Positions 1 to 8,919 of a stretch of DNA of 46,659 nt are shown piece by piece. The position numbers and the translations under genes are program-made. This stretch comes from Paenibacillus chondroitinus NBRC 15376 (GTDB lineage: Bacteria > Bacillota > Bacilli > Paenibacillales > NBRC-103111). The notes under the pieces were generated by a model, which was not told the DNA's origin, did not search any database, and saw nothing but the letters and a program-made list of their open reading frames with translations. The stretch spans positions 1 to 46,659 of the forward strand of contig NZ_BILW01000048.1 in the NCBI RefSeq assembly GCF_004000765.1, written 5' to 3'. Numbering within the stretch: position 1 is the stretch's first letter; every line of letters begins with the position of its first letter.

Positions 1-359
1 GAACCGCTTGTGCTTGTGAGCGTTTCGTTAAGTGTGGCTGAGCTGTCTGTGTCCGAAGCATTATTAGCCCCGCTGCTGCTCGTTGACGTTTCTGTTGCCG
101 TTGAGTTGCTATCTGTGTCTGATGTACTGTGCGCACCGCTCAAGCTCGTAGTGGTTTCATTAACCGATGTAGTCCCCTCGGTACTTGAAGAATTAGTCGC
201 TCCACCTGTCGTAACCGAATTTGCGTTCTGGGGAGAGAGCAAGGCTGATGCATTAGCAAGCTTCTTTGGTGCGCGCGAGTGAGGGTGAGGTTTATGTCTA
301 GAAGAGCTAAATTTAGGATTCTTTGTTCTACACCCTTTTTTCTTAAACTTATCAATCAT
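1..359 (-). CDS. Ser/Thr/Asp-rich repeat protein, 5' part only
   Basis: The reading frame starts with ATG at 359 behind GGAGGG and runs off the left edge without a stop, giving 119 codons. The first ~35 residues are very basic (MIDKFKKKGCRTKNPK, then His/Pro/Arg-rich). From about residue 68 the protein becomes Ser/Thr/Asn/Asp-rich, with a 22-residue repeat (66 bp in DNA) built on the pattern ETxTSxSGAxxxSDTDSxxT. Two complete units and the beginning of a third are visible. There is no signal peptide or membrane segment in the visible part. The family was not recognised. A basic head with a low-complexity acidic/hydroxylated repeat could suit a spore-surface or other structural protein, but that is a guess. 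The forward-strand frame at 10-282 is its antisense shadow. Confidence 0.7.
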   Translation of the reverse strand, partial: MIDKFKKKGCRTKNPKFSSSRHKPHPHSRAPKKLANASALLSPQNANSVTTGGATNSSSTEGTTSVNETTTSLSGAHSTSDTDSNSTATETSTSSSGANNASDTDSSATLNETLTSTSG

Positions 360-522
360 CCTGTTCGCCCTCCACAATTAGGGAATACACCATTCTATCC
401 TTTGGCTGCAAAAACGGAAGCGGCGGTTGTCCATCAGTCTATCAACTATTTTAAAATGGGATAAAATGTAAATATTTCAGATGTACACATATTTTAAGAG
501 GGCTACTCTGTGATAAACTATG

Positions 523-556
523 AAAAAAACTTCCCTGAGACAGCCTCAGAGAAGTT
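523..556 (-). terminator. Rho-independent terminator of the chemotaxis receptor gene
   Basis: Perfect arms AACTTC-C-CTGAG and CTCAG-A-GAAGTT enclose ACAGC. Read on the minus strand they are followed by seven T. It lies about 30 bp past the receptor stop codon. Confidence 0.88.
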
Positions 557-583
557 CTATTAAACTAGCTTATGAATCCAGGT

Positions 584-2287
584 CTAAACACGGAAAGCCG
601 TCACCACTTGATGCAGATCCTGGGCAATCGTCGACAGGTTTCTCGCGGAAGAGGTAATCTCCTCCGTGGAAGCCAGCTGCTCTTCCGTAGCAGCAGCTAC
701 AGACTGCGCTGTCCCTGATGTTTGCTGTGCGACAGAACCGACATTGGCCACTGTTGCGGCAATCTCCTCGGTGGAAGCAGCCATCTGTTGTGCAGCTGCT
801 GCGGTCTCCTGGATTTTGCTTGCTACTTCCTGCGAAGCTGCTACGATCTGACCAAAGGCCATTTCGGCGCTGCCTACTTCTTTCAAGCCTTCCTGTACTT
901 CCAGAAGTCCAGTGTTCATAACCCCCGCAGCGCGAACAGAATCCCTTTGAATATTGGAAATGAGTTCAGAGATGTCACGCACGGATTCATCTGTTTGGGA
1001 GGCCAACTTACGAACCTCTCCCGCAACAACCGCAAATCCTTTGCCGCTTTCTCCGGCACGCGCAGCCTCAATCGCCGCATTCAAAGCGAGCAAATTCGTT
1101 TGGGAAGCGATATTTCCAATCAGCGTCGAAATTTGCCCGATGCTCTGGGAGTGTCTCTCCAACTCTTGAATAACCTGATTCGCCGAGTCAACCGAATGGC
1201 TGACCGCTTGCATTTTATAAACAACCCGCTCCATAGCGTGTGTGCCTTCCTCTGCCATTTGCGTAGCGGAAATGGACAGCTCTGATACATCCGAGGTCGT
1301 CTCTGCGATCCGCTGAATGCCGACCGACATTTCCTCCATCGCTCTGCCGCACTCCATCGAGCTTTGCGCTTGGATATCTGCACCGGTTGCGAATTCTTGC
1401 ACAGCTGCCGCCACGTGCTGGGACGCGGACGTATTTTGCTCCGAACTGGCAAATAGCTGCTGGGAGGATGCAGCCACACTACCTGCGGCTTGCAGCATAT
1501 GATGCACTGAATCGCGCAGGTGGTCGACCATTTGATTCACAGAGCCGGCCAAGTCGCCGATTTCATCTTTATTTTTCACGATAATGGGCTCCACGGTAAG
1601 ATCGCCGTTCGCAATGCGGTTTAAAGCCTGTGACGTTTTGCGAACAGGTGTGGAGATATTGCTAACAAGTGCGTAACAAGCAGCCAGCATGAAGACGATC
1701 AATGCACCCAATACGATGAGTGAGATCATGACACTTTTTTGGTACAGATTTTTATTTTCTTGATCCGCCAGCTTTCCGCCATCCTGGTTAAAGGTTACCA
1801 TCTCGGCCATCGTTTTTTGCGCTTTGCCAAATGTGGTTGCCAGCGTCTGAAGGCTTTCTGCAGCTTCCTTCGTTTTCGTCGGATCAGCGGAAAGTTGCTT
1901 GTTTATCAAGAAGGCTGCTTTGAAATCTTCCCAGCTTTTGTTAAGCTCATTGAACTTGGTGGTATCTTCGTCCCCGGAGAGACTTCCCTTATAGTTTTCT
2001 AACAATTTGTCGATTCCTGTCATCGCTTGAGCAATGCCTGCATCGAGAGGCTCATGTTTTTTGGGATCCGGTTCTAACTTTTTCTGATAGTAAAGGGTTA
2101 AAATATGCTCCGAGTTAAAATGAATCTCATCAATGATTTGCACCCCTACCATCCAATTCGTAGCCATCTCCGCACTGTTGTCTTTGAGCACGCCCATCCG
2201 CGTCATATCGGTTAAACTTAACCCTGCGACCATGAGAAAAATAATTGCAAATACCATCATCATTTTCGATCTTACAGTAAAACGCAT
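584..2287 (-). CDS. Methyl-accepting chemotaxis protein (4HB-type sensor)
   Basis: A transmembrane chemoreceptor that passes ligand occupancy to CheA/CheW. The start chosen is MRFTVRSK at 2287, because GGAGGG lies about 10 bp upstream; the 18-residue longer frame from 2341 has no such site. This gives 567 residues. There is a membrane segment at about 9-30, a helical extracellular region of roughly 150 residues resembling a four-helix-bundle MCP sensor, a second membrane segment at about 180-205, HAMP at about 205-257, and the long cytoplasmic coiled coil. The conserved signalling tip (SQTNLLALNAAIEAARAGE followed by GKGFAVVAGEVRKLA) lies at about 390-425. The gene is divergent from the hybrid kinase at 2461, and no other chemotaxis genes are adjacent. 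The ligand cannot be predicted. Confidence 0.95.
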   Translation of the reverse strand: MRFTVRSKMMMVFAIIFLMVAGLSLTDMTRMGVLKDNSAEMATNWMVGVQIIDEIHFNSEHILTLYYQKKLEPDPKKHEPLDAGIAQAMTGIDKLLENYKGSLSGDEDTTKFNELNKSWEDFKAAFLINKQLSADPTKTKEAAESLQTLATTFGKAQKTMAEMVTFNQDGGKLADQENKNLYQKSVMISLIVLGALIVFMLAACYALVSNISTPVRKTSQALNRIANGDLTVEPIIVKNKDEIGDLAGSVNQMVDHLRDSVHHMLQAAGSVAASSQQLFASSEQNTSASQHVAAAVQEFATGADIQAQSSMECGRAMEEMSVGIQRIAETTSDVSELSISATQMAEEGTHAMERVVYKMQAVSHSVDSANQVIQELERHSQSIGQISTLIGNIASQTNLLALNAAIEAARAGESGKGFAVVAGEVRKLASQTDESVRDISELISNIQRDSVRAAGVMNTGLLEVQEGLKEVGSAEMAFGQIVAASQEVASKIQETAAAAQQMAASTEEIAATVANVGSVAQQTSGTAQSVAAATEEQLASTEEITSSARNLSTIAQDLHQVVTAFRV

Positions 2288-2460
2288 GTTTGAAATCCCT
2301 CCAAGTATTGAATGAATGACCCAACAATGATGTATACTCAAATCATCCTGTTACCTATTATCATAAAACGAAATCGTTAAATGAATTACGTAATACTGTT
2401 ATCGAAATTGTAAGTTTTCCTAACATTTTGATGAATCCTGACGATTTATGGAGGCTTCCG

Positions 2461-5400
2461 ATGTCACTATCTTTACGTTTCAAGCTTGTTGCACTTCTTG
2501 TTCTAATCACTACTTTTTCATTAACGGTTGTAGGTTTTACGAATTACAAGCTTTCAAAAGATAAATTAATTGGGCAAATCAAAGACCAGTCCATTACTGC
2601 TGTCGCCAATTCCGCGCAAAATTTATATGACTTCCTGTCCATTCGCCTAGCCGAGGTTGAAATGTTAAGCCGTGTTAGCGTCATGAAGTATGGAACTGTT
2701 CAGGAACGGCTGGCCTACCTGACCCAAGAACTGCAAACGGGGAACAATCGCTTTTTGGCGATGGGGGTCGCCGATACAGATGGGAATCTAATTCTTACCA
2801 CGGGTCAAAAGCTGAATATCAAAGGCCAGCGGAGATTCGATGAGGCTTTGCTCGGCAAGACATACATCTCGGATCCCTATATCGGCGAAATTTCAGGCCA
2901 ATATATCATTACCATTACCGCTCCTGTTTGCGATGAAAACAAAAAAGTAACTAGCATCGTCGATATTTCACTAGACGCGGAAGCTACCTTTCGCGATCAC
3001 CTGCATACGCCCCTTGAAGGGGTCCAGACCGTCATCGTGAACCATGAAGGAACCATTCTGTACCATACGGATGCCAGCAAAATTTTAAAACAGAATATTT
3101 TCAACAACAACCCTTCATTGGCTTATGTCCTGGAAGAAGCCTTCCAGCAAGACGCAGGCTATTTGGACCAATATTTGGATAACGGTAAAAGAGCGCAATG
3201 GTTCTATGCCCGTGTGCCCAATTTAAATTGGCATCTCGGTTATTCCATGCCGATGACAGTTTACCAACAATCAGCCAGTTCATTGCTTTGGTGGACCGTT
3301 GGCTTAATCGCTGGAACCGCCGCGATCTTATTTTTGCTGATTTGCATAACAGCGGACTCGCTCATCATCTCACGGATTCAACAAATCCTTCGCGTCACAG
3401 AATCTGTGGCTGCCGGCGACTTTTATATCAAGCCGCTCCAGTTCAAAAGCAAAGATGAGCTAGGCGCTCTTGCGCATTCCGTAAACGGTATGATTGAAAA
3501 TCTGCGTGAACTTTTCGAACCGTTTGAAGCTTTTATTCAGCATAATCAATATGCGATGATCGTCACGGACCCACACTTTACAATCAATCACCTGAACCGC
3601 CGGGCGACCGAACTTCTTGGCTATACGTTCACGGATGTACATAAAAAAGCTACCCCTCTGGTATGGCTGAATCACGATCAGCTCGTTGAAAGAGCCGCCA
3701 AATACACGATTGAGCTCGGAGAATATGTGCCTGCCGATTGCACAGCACTCGTGATCCGCTCGCTTCGCCATCTGAAAGAAGATAGCGAATGGATATGGCA
3801 TCATAAAGATGGAACCCGCCTTTTTGTCCAATTGAGTGTCAGCGCTATATCGCATCCGGGGGGCGATCTCAAAGGTTACGTCATCATTGCCCGCGATATC
3901 AGCGACATTAAAGAAAGCAATGAAACGAAGATGCGGCTGCTTACCATTGTAGAAAGCGCGCGGGATGCCATCCTTTCGTTTGATCAGCAAGGCTACATTT
4001 TCTATATGAATCAAGCAGGTAAAAATTTAATTGGCTTAGAGTATGAACAAACGGCAAAATATCATTTCAGCGAATACGTTGATATCCGAAGTGATGTCGA
4101 TCTCGAAGAGGGGCTTCTTACCGCAATAAGCGAAGGGTTCTGGGAATTCGAAGCGGAAGCGTTAACGAAAGAGCAGCGCCGGATTTTCATCTCCGTGACG
4201 GTCGTTCCCCATACGCCTGCCGAAAAGGGAGAACGCTACTTCTCCGCCATTTCGCGGGATATTACAGACCAAATGTTAGCCAAAGATGAGCTGATCCTGG
4301 CGAAACAGGAGGCCGACGACGCCAACCTGACCAAAGGCATTTTCCTTGCGCGGATGAGCCATGAAATTCGAACACCGCTTAATGGCATCGTCGGGTTATC
4401 CTATTTGATGGAACGAACCGCGATGACTCCACTGCAGAAGGATTATATGGCCAAGATCACCAAATCCTCGCTTTCTTTATCGCAAATCATCAGCGACATC
4501 TTGGACTTCTCCAAGCTGGAGGTGGACAAGCTGGCCATTGAACATCATGCCTTCCTGCTGGATGATACGATTGACCGTGTGTGCGAAACGCTTAGTGTGC
4601 TGCTTGGCCATAAGTCGGTCGATTTTATTTGTGATATTGATGAGCGAGTTCCGCTTGGCCTCATCGGCGATTCCTTGCGCCTGTATCAGGTTCTCTTGAA
4701 CTTAACCAGCAACGCGATTAAATTCACAGAACAAGGAACCGTCACACTGCGCGTCCATGCCCAGGAGCTTCAGGAAGAGCAAGTGTCTATTGGCTTCACG
4801 ATCAGCGATACTGGGATTGGCATGAATGATGAACAACTCGCCAAGCTGTTCCAGCCTTTCGTTCAGGCCGATGAAGTCACGAGCCGCAAATTCGGAGGAA
4901 CAGGGCTTGGACTTGTCATTTCCAAGAGCATCATTGATAATATGGGCGGCTCCATTGAAGCCTCCAGCGAGCCTGGCGTGGGCAGTGTGTTCCGCGTCAA
5001 CATTCCTTTTGCTTTAACCTTGCAAACGACGAAGTCACATACCCGCTTCCCGCTCCGCGCTTTTCTTGTGGAAGATCACCCCGAGCTGCACCGCGTGCTG
5101 CTGCAAACGCTGGCATCCATGTGTTCGGAAGCGGCAGGTGTTTACTCTTGGAAGGAAGCAAGAAAAGCTATCGAGCTTATTCCGCTGGATTTGGTGCTGC
5201 TCGATATGGAGGCATTTGACATGTATGGGGAAGAAGTGTGGTTAGACATGCTGGAGACCTGTAATCGGAACAACTTGAAAACGATTATTTATACAACCTT
5301 GCCGGGTCGGGATGCCTTGGAGCAGCTGCCTGCGGAGGCCGCACCGCACGCGATTTTGGTCAAGCCGGTTTCTCGGAGCGTTCTGTACCAAACCCTGCAA

Positions 5401-6219
5401 ACGATCACAGGCAGTTATGCTACGGATACCGCCGACCAGACTTCTGAAGCCGGAAAACTTGAAAGTGAAGAAGCTTGGCCATCCTTTCCGCGAATTCTGC
5501 TTGTCGAGGATAATGACATCAATCAAACCGTGGCTCGCTCTCTTTTGGAAAGTATGAATGGTGTCGTTCAAGTAGCTTCTAATGGTTTCGAAGCTTTGCA
5601 GCATCTGGAAACCTCGGATTACCAATTAATCCTGATGGATATCCATATGCCTGATCTTGATGGGATTGAAACTGCGAAGCGCATTCGGCTTCAGCCCAAA
5701 TGGCGGCACATTCCCATTATTGCCGTCACCGCCGACTCTACCTTGGAGAAGCGTCTAGCTTGTATTCGCGCGGGCATGAATGAAGTCATCTCCAAACCTA
5801 TCATTCCTGATCGTTTGTTCGCCGCTGTGAGCACTTGTTTAAGCTTGAGCGGAAAAATGGCGGCACCCGGACTGGATATGGAAGAAGCTCTGGAACGGCT
5901 GCTTGGCAAAACCGAAATTTATCATCAAATGCTGAGGAAATTTCATGTACAGTCCCAAGATTTGATTGAGCAGCTAACAACAACCATTCAACAAATTAAG
6001 TACGAGGATGCCCTGCATCTCCTGCATACGCTGCGCGGTTCATCAAGCAACCTGTCCGCCAATCGCGTGTACGCCGCGGCTACGGCGCTCGAAGAGACGC
6101 TGAAACAGTCCACTCCTCTGGATGAATCCAAAAGCATCCTGATCCAAAACCAGGTGCAATCCCTGGCGATCGCTTTGGAAGAGGTCTTTCACACCATCCA
6201 AAAATTGCTACTTGATTGA
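2461..6219 (+). CDS. Hybrid sensor histidine kinase (dCache-HAMP-PAS-PAS-HisKA-HATPase-REC-REC-Hpt)
   Basis: A membrane phosphorelay kinase of 1252 residues. The start is ATG 2461, six bases after GGAGG; an upstream in-frame ATG at 2428 lacks a site. In order: membrane segment (6-30), dCache-like extracellular domain (~35-275), membrane segment (~285-310), HAMP, two PAS domains (~370-615), HisKA with phospho-accepting H634 in MSHEIRTPLNG, and the HATPase with DTGIGM and GGTGLGL boxes. A first receiver has a possible acceptor D915 (LLDMEAFD) but looks degenerate. A second, canonical receiver has VEDNDIN and D1060 in LMDIHMPD. A C-terminal Hpt domain carries H1189 in HTLRGSSSNL. All relay modules are in one chain, so a separate response regulator with an output domain must lie elsewhere. 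It is divergent from the chemoreceptor; signal unknown. Confidence 0.95.
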   Translation: MSLSLRFKLVALLVLITTFSLTVVGFTNYKLSKDKLIGQIKDQSITAVANSAQNLYDFLSIRLAEVEMLSRVSVMKYGTVQERLAYLTQELQTGNNRFLAMGVADTDGNLILTTGQKLNIKGQRRFDEALLGKTYISDPYIGEISGQYIITITAPVCDENKKVTSIVDISLDAEATFRDHLHTPLEGVQTVIVNHEGTILYHTDASKILKQNIFNNNPSLAYVLEEAFQQDAGYLDQYLDNGKRAQWFYARVPNLNWHLGYSMPMTVYQQSASSLLWWTVGLIAGTAAILFLLICITADSLIISRIQQILRVTESVAAGDFYIKPLQFKSKDELGALAHSVNGMIENLRELFEPFEAFIQHNQYAMIVTDPHFTINHLNRRATELLGYTFTDVHKKATPLVWLNHDQLVERAAKYTIELGEYVPADCTALVIRSLRHLKEDSEWIWHHKDGTRLFVQLSVSAISHPGGDLKGYVIIARDISDIKESNETKMRLLTIVESARDAILSFDQQGYIFYMNQAGKNLIGLEYEQTAKYHFSEYVDIRSDVDLEEGLLTAISEGFWEFEAEALTKEQRRIFISVTVVPHTPAEKGERYFSAISRDITDQMLAKDELILAKQEADDANLTKGIFLARMSHEIRTPLNGIVGLSYLMERTAMTPLQKDYMAKITKSSLSLSQIISDILDFSKLEVDKLAIEHHAFLLDDTIDRVCETLSVLLGHKSVDFICDIDERVPLGLIGDSLRLYQVLLNLTSNAIKFTEQGTVTLRVHAQELQEEQVSIGFTISDTGIGMNDEQLAKLFQPFVQADEVTSRKFGGTGLGLVISKSIIDNMGGSIEASSEPGVGSVFRVNIPFALTLQTTKSHTRFPLRAFLVEDHPELHRVLLQTLASMCSEAAGVYSWKEARKAIELIPLDLVLLDMEAFDMYGEEVWLDMLETCNRNNLKTIIYTTLPGRDALEQLPAEAAPHAILVKPVSRSVLYQTLQTITGSYATDTADQTSEAGKLESEEAWPSFPRILLVEDNDINQTVARSLLESMNGVVQVASNGFEALQHLETSDYQLILMDIHMPDLDGIETAKRIRLQPKWRHIPIIAVTADSTLEKRLACIRAGMNEVISKPIIPDRLFAAVSTCLSLSGKMAAPGLDMEEALERLLGKTEIYHQMLRKFHVQSQDLIEQLTTTIQQIKYEDALHLLHTLRGSSSNLSANRVYAAATALEETLKQSTPLDESKSILIQNQVQSLAIALEEVFHTIQKLLLD

Positions 6220-6253
6220 AAAATGTGCGGTTTTATGTCACTATATGCATAGG

Positions 6254-6275
6254 GCTCCTGCTGACAGGAGCATGT
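6254..6275 (+). terminator. Hairpin after the hybrid kinase, possible weak terminator
   Basis: Perfect 7-bp arms GCTCCTG and CAGGAGC around CTGA, followed by ATGTATTTTATAT rather than a clean T-run. It sits between the kinase stop and the trhO ribosome binding site, so it could terminate weakly or fold in a read-through mRNA. Confidence 0.45.
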
Positions 6276-6304
6276 ATTTTATATGTATAGGTGGTTTTAA
6301 GAAC

Positions 6305-7210
6305 ATGACAGAACAAAGCGCTCCATACCGCATTTTGTTGTATTATAAATTCGTTAATGTGATAGATCATGAAGCATTAGCTCGAGAGCATCTGGCTTAT
6401 TGCAAAAAGCTTGGCGTCAAAGGACGTATCCTGATCGCCCCGGAAGGCATCAACGGCACCCTCTCCGGAACCGTGGAACAAACCGACGCTTACATCGCCA
6501 TGATGAACCAAATGCCTCTTTTTAAAGATATGGTCTACAAAATTGATGAGAGCGAAGGACATGCTTTCAAGAAGTTGTTCGTTCGTCCTAAAAAAGAGCT
6601 CGTCACCTTCCGTCTCGAAGAAGATGTGAATCCGAATGAGCTGACGGGCACGCATTTGAAGCCCAAAGACTTCTATGAAAAGCTTCAACAAGAGGATGTT
6701 ATCGTCCTTGACGGGCGCAACCATTACGAGTACGAAATCGGGCACTTCCGCGGTGCGATTCGCCCCGAAGTGGAAACAACACGCGAATTTCCGGAATGGA
6801 TTCGCAACAATCTTCAAGAATTTAAGGACAAGCCGATTCTCACTTACTGCACAGGCGGTATTCGTTGTGAGAAGCTGTCCGGCTTCCTGATTCAAGAAGG
6901 CTTCAAAGAGGTTTACCAGCTCGATGGCGGCATTGTCACTTACGGGAAAGATGAAGACGTGAAGGGACGCCTTTTTGACGGTAAATGTTACGTGTTTGAT
7001 GAGCGGATCTCGGTTCCTATCAACCGTACGGACGAGGATATCATTGTAGGCAAATGCTACCACTGTGGCAAACCAGAGGATCGCTACATCAACTGTGCGA
7101 ACGATTTGTGCCATCTGAAGCATGTATGCTGTGAAGCTTGCGAAGAAGAGCATAACAGCTTCTGCTCCAAGGAATGTGAAGAGAAGACGCTTAGCTCGTT
7201 AGAAGCATAA
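6305..7210 (+). CDS. trhO: tRNA uridine(34) 5-hydroxylase TrhO (rhodanese-like)
   Basis: The family uses a rhodanese-fold cysteine in prephenate-independent, oxygen-dependent hydroxylation of the wobble uridine to ho5U. The start is MTEQSAPYR at 6305 (301 residues) with an AGGTGG site upstream; the longer frame from 6212 overlaps the kinase gene and reads unlike the family. The N-terminal half is the acylphosphatase-like domain of YceA/YbfQ proteins (residues ~8-100, with GRILIAPEGINGT). A rhodanese domain follows (~120-220) with C182 in the loop TYCTGGIRC. The C-terminal tail is cysteine-rich (CYHCG, CANDLC, CCEAC, FCSKEC), typical of the Gram-positive form and probably metal-binding. It lies downstream of the kinase but has its own start region and terminator. 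Confidence 0.95.
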   Translation: MTEQSAPYRILLYYKFVNVIDHEALAREHLAYCKKLGVKGRILIAPEGINGTLSGTVEQTDAYIAMMNQMPLFKDMVYKIDESEGHAFKKLFVRPKKELVTFRLEEDVNPNELTGTHLKPKDFYEKLQQEDVIVLDGRNHYEYEIGHFRGAIRPEVETTREFPEWIRNNLQEFKDKPILTYCTGGIRCEKLSGFLIQEGFKEVYQLDGGIVTYGKDEDVKGRLFDGKCYVFDERISVPINRTDEDIIVGKCYHCGKPEDRYINCANDLCHLKHVCCEACEEEHNSFCSKECEEKTLSSLEA

Positions 7211-7224
7211 ATTCAAATATGAAG

Positions 7225-7265
7225 AACCTAGCGGTAGATCGCCGATCTCCGCTAGGTTTTTTATT
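7225..7265 (+). terminator. Rho-independent terminator after trhO
   Basis: Ten-base arms AACCTAGCGG and CCGCTAGGTT are followed by a T-run. The convergent lipoprotein gene stops 36 bp further on, so the hairpin may also slow transcription from the other side. Confidence 0.9.
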
Positions 7266-7300
7266 GTGCCGAGGGGATTCGGCATTTGAAGAGGCCTCGC

Positions 7301-8857
7301 TTACTTTTTATTCGCTGCCTTCCAAGCATCAATTTGTGTTTGCATTTCAGCCAGCAGCTTGTCCATGCCTGCTTTTTTCAACTTCTCATTTAATTTCGGC
7401 AATGTTGTATCAGGATCAAGCGATCCGGTAATCAGGCCTGCTTTAAATTCACTAATCGCGGACGCGCATTGGGCCAGCTCACTTTTCACTTTAGAAGGGT
7501 CGAAGCTGAAGCCAAGCACTTTGGACGAAATAGCCGATTTGTTCATATCCGGGCCTGCCGGGAACCATTTCGGTTGTAATGGACTTGTGCGATAGGAGTT
7601 AAACATATTGCCGTACTCCCAGCCCGAAGCAACGTTGTAGCCGCTGTTAGGGATCGTTTCGATTAGATCCTCGCCTGTTTTCTTGTAATGCTTGCCCTCA
7701 ATCCCATAGTTCATAAGATTAAACAGCTTGGCATCCGAATACATCAAATCATAAAACATCATGGCACGTTCCGGATTCTTCGATGTACGAGGAATCGCTG
7801 TCAAAGTTCCGATAATAGAACCCGTACTCATATAGGGAGGAGCAAATTGGACAGTTAATACGTTTTCCGGTTTGCCATTGCCGTAACGATCCGCTTGGTT
7901 AGCAGGTACGTCGGGGTTCATAACAGCTGTTCTTGTAATATATTTCCCAGCCTTCTCGTCCGCATCAAGATCTGTAATGGTAGGCGCATCTTTACGAATA
8001 ATGCCTTTTTGGTACCACTCACGCATCAGCTTAAGGAAGTTCACGTACTCTTTTGTCTCAAAGAGATTGACGACCTTCGTCTCATTGTCATTGATAAGGA
8101 GTACTCCTGGGTTCGTATCGGCGAAATACTCAATGCCTAGCGCAGACCCAATATAACCTAACTGGTCATCGTTACCTTTCACGCGAAACGCATATTTATC
8201 TTTCTCGCCAGCAGCCACTTTTTCCAAGAAAGGCGTCAAATCTTCAAGCTTTTTGGCTTTTGACGGGTCGAAACCGTATTTGTCCGCGTACGTTTTATTG
8301 ATCAGCATGCCCGGTGTTCTTGCAAGAACCTGCGTATTAATAATGCCATACAATTTGCCGTTAATTTTCGGGGCTTCCCATGCTTTTTCAGGTACCTGTT
8401 TCAAAATGTTTGGACCATACTTCTTGAGCTGATCCGTGATATCCAAATAAGCCCCTTTATTCACTGCGGATACATAATCATTCGTCCAGTTCGATGTGAA
8501 CATTAGATCGACATTTTCGCCCGAAGCCAGGACAGCTTGCATTTTTTGATCGTAATTTCCCCAATCTACAAACTCGATATTAATCTCCGCATTAATTTTT
8601 TCTTTGGTGATTTTGTTCATCTCGGCGAATACCGCTTTCGCATCGGAGAAAGTACCTTGTGGGAGATACCATTTGAGCGTTACCGGATCAAGCTTCTTGG
8701 CTACGGCGCTCGGGGCTGCCGTCTCTTTGTCCTCTGCTGCAGCGGGTGTAGCTGTTGAAGGATTGACCTCCGTTTTGCTGCAGCCTGCAAACATCATGGA
8801 GCCTAACAGAATCGTGGTTAATGCGAGCGGTAGCGATTTCATTTTTCTAGTTTTCAT
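7301..8857 (-). CDS. Sugar ABC transporter substrate-binding lipoprotein (LplA type, DUF3502 C-terminus)
   Basis: Extracellular solute-binding protein that delivers an oligosaccharide to the two permeases encoded just upstream. It has 518 residues. The N-terminus is a lipoprotein signal with a basic head (MKTRKMK), a hydrophobic core and lipobox MFAGC, so C26 is the predicted lipidated residue. The body is a family-1 solute-binding fold. The last ~150 residues, including GWEYGNMFNSYRTSPLQP, match the DUF3502 tail of LplA-like proteins. GGGAGG lies seven bases before ATG. Gene order is permease B, permease C, binding protein, all on the minus strand, with the AraC-type regulator upstream. No ATPase is encoded; such importers usually share an MsmX-type ATPase. 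Substrate unknown. Confidence 0.93.
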   Translation of the reverse strand: MKTRKMKSLPLALTTILLGSMMFAGCSKTEVNPSTATPAAAEDKETAAPSAVAKKLDPVTLKWYLPQGTFSDAKAVFAEMNKITKEKINAEINIEFVDWGNYDQKMQAVLASGENVDLMFTSNWTNDYVSAVNKGAYLDITDQLKKYGPNILKQVPEKAWEAPKINGKLYGIINTQVLARTPGMLINKTYADKYGFDPSKAKKLEDLTPFLEKVAAGEKDKYAFRVKGNDDQLGYIGSALGIEYFADTNPGVLLINDNETKVVNLFETKEYVNFLKLMREWYQKGIIRKDAPTITDLDADEKAGKYITRTAVMNPDVPANQADRYGNGKPENVLTVQFAPPYMSTGSIIGTLTAIPRTSKNPERAMMFYDLMYSDAKLFNLMNYGIEGKHYKKTGEDLIETIPNSGYNVASGWEYGNMFNSYRTSPLQPKWFPAGPDMNKSAISSKVLGFSFDPSKVKSELAQCASAISEFKAGLITGSLDPDTTLPKLNEKLKKAGMDKLLAEMQTQIDAWKAANKK

Positions 8858-8919
8858 AGTAGAACCTCCCTAATGATCTATTATTGAACACTCAAATGAA
8901 TGTAACAATCAATAACTAT

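Noticed and set aside
722..1285. Forward-strand frame of 187 codons inside the first chemoreceptor gene
   Set aside because: Antisense to a gene with clear domains, no ribosome binding site and no family resemblance.
6377..7153. Minus-strand frame of 258 codons opposite trhO
   Set aside because: Fully antisense to a well-conserved gene; no site and no similarity.
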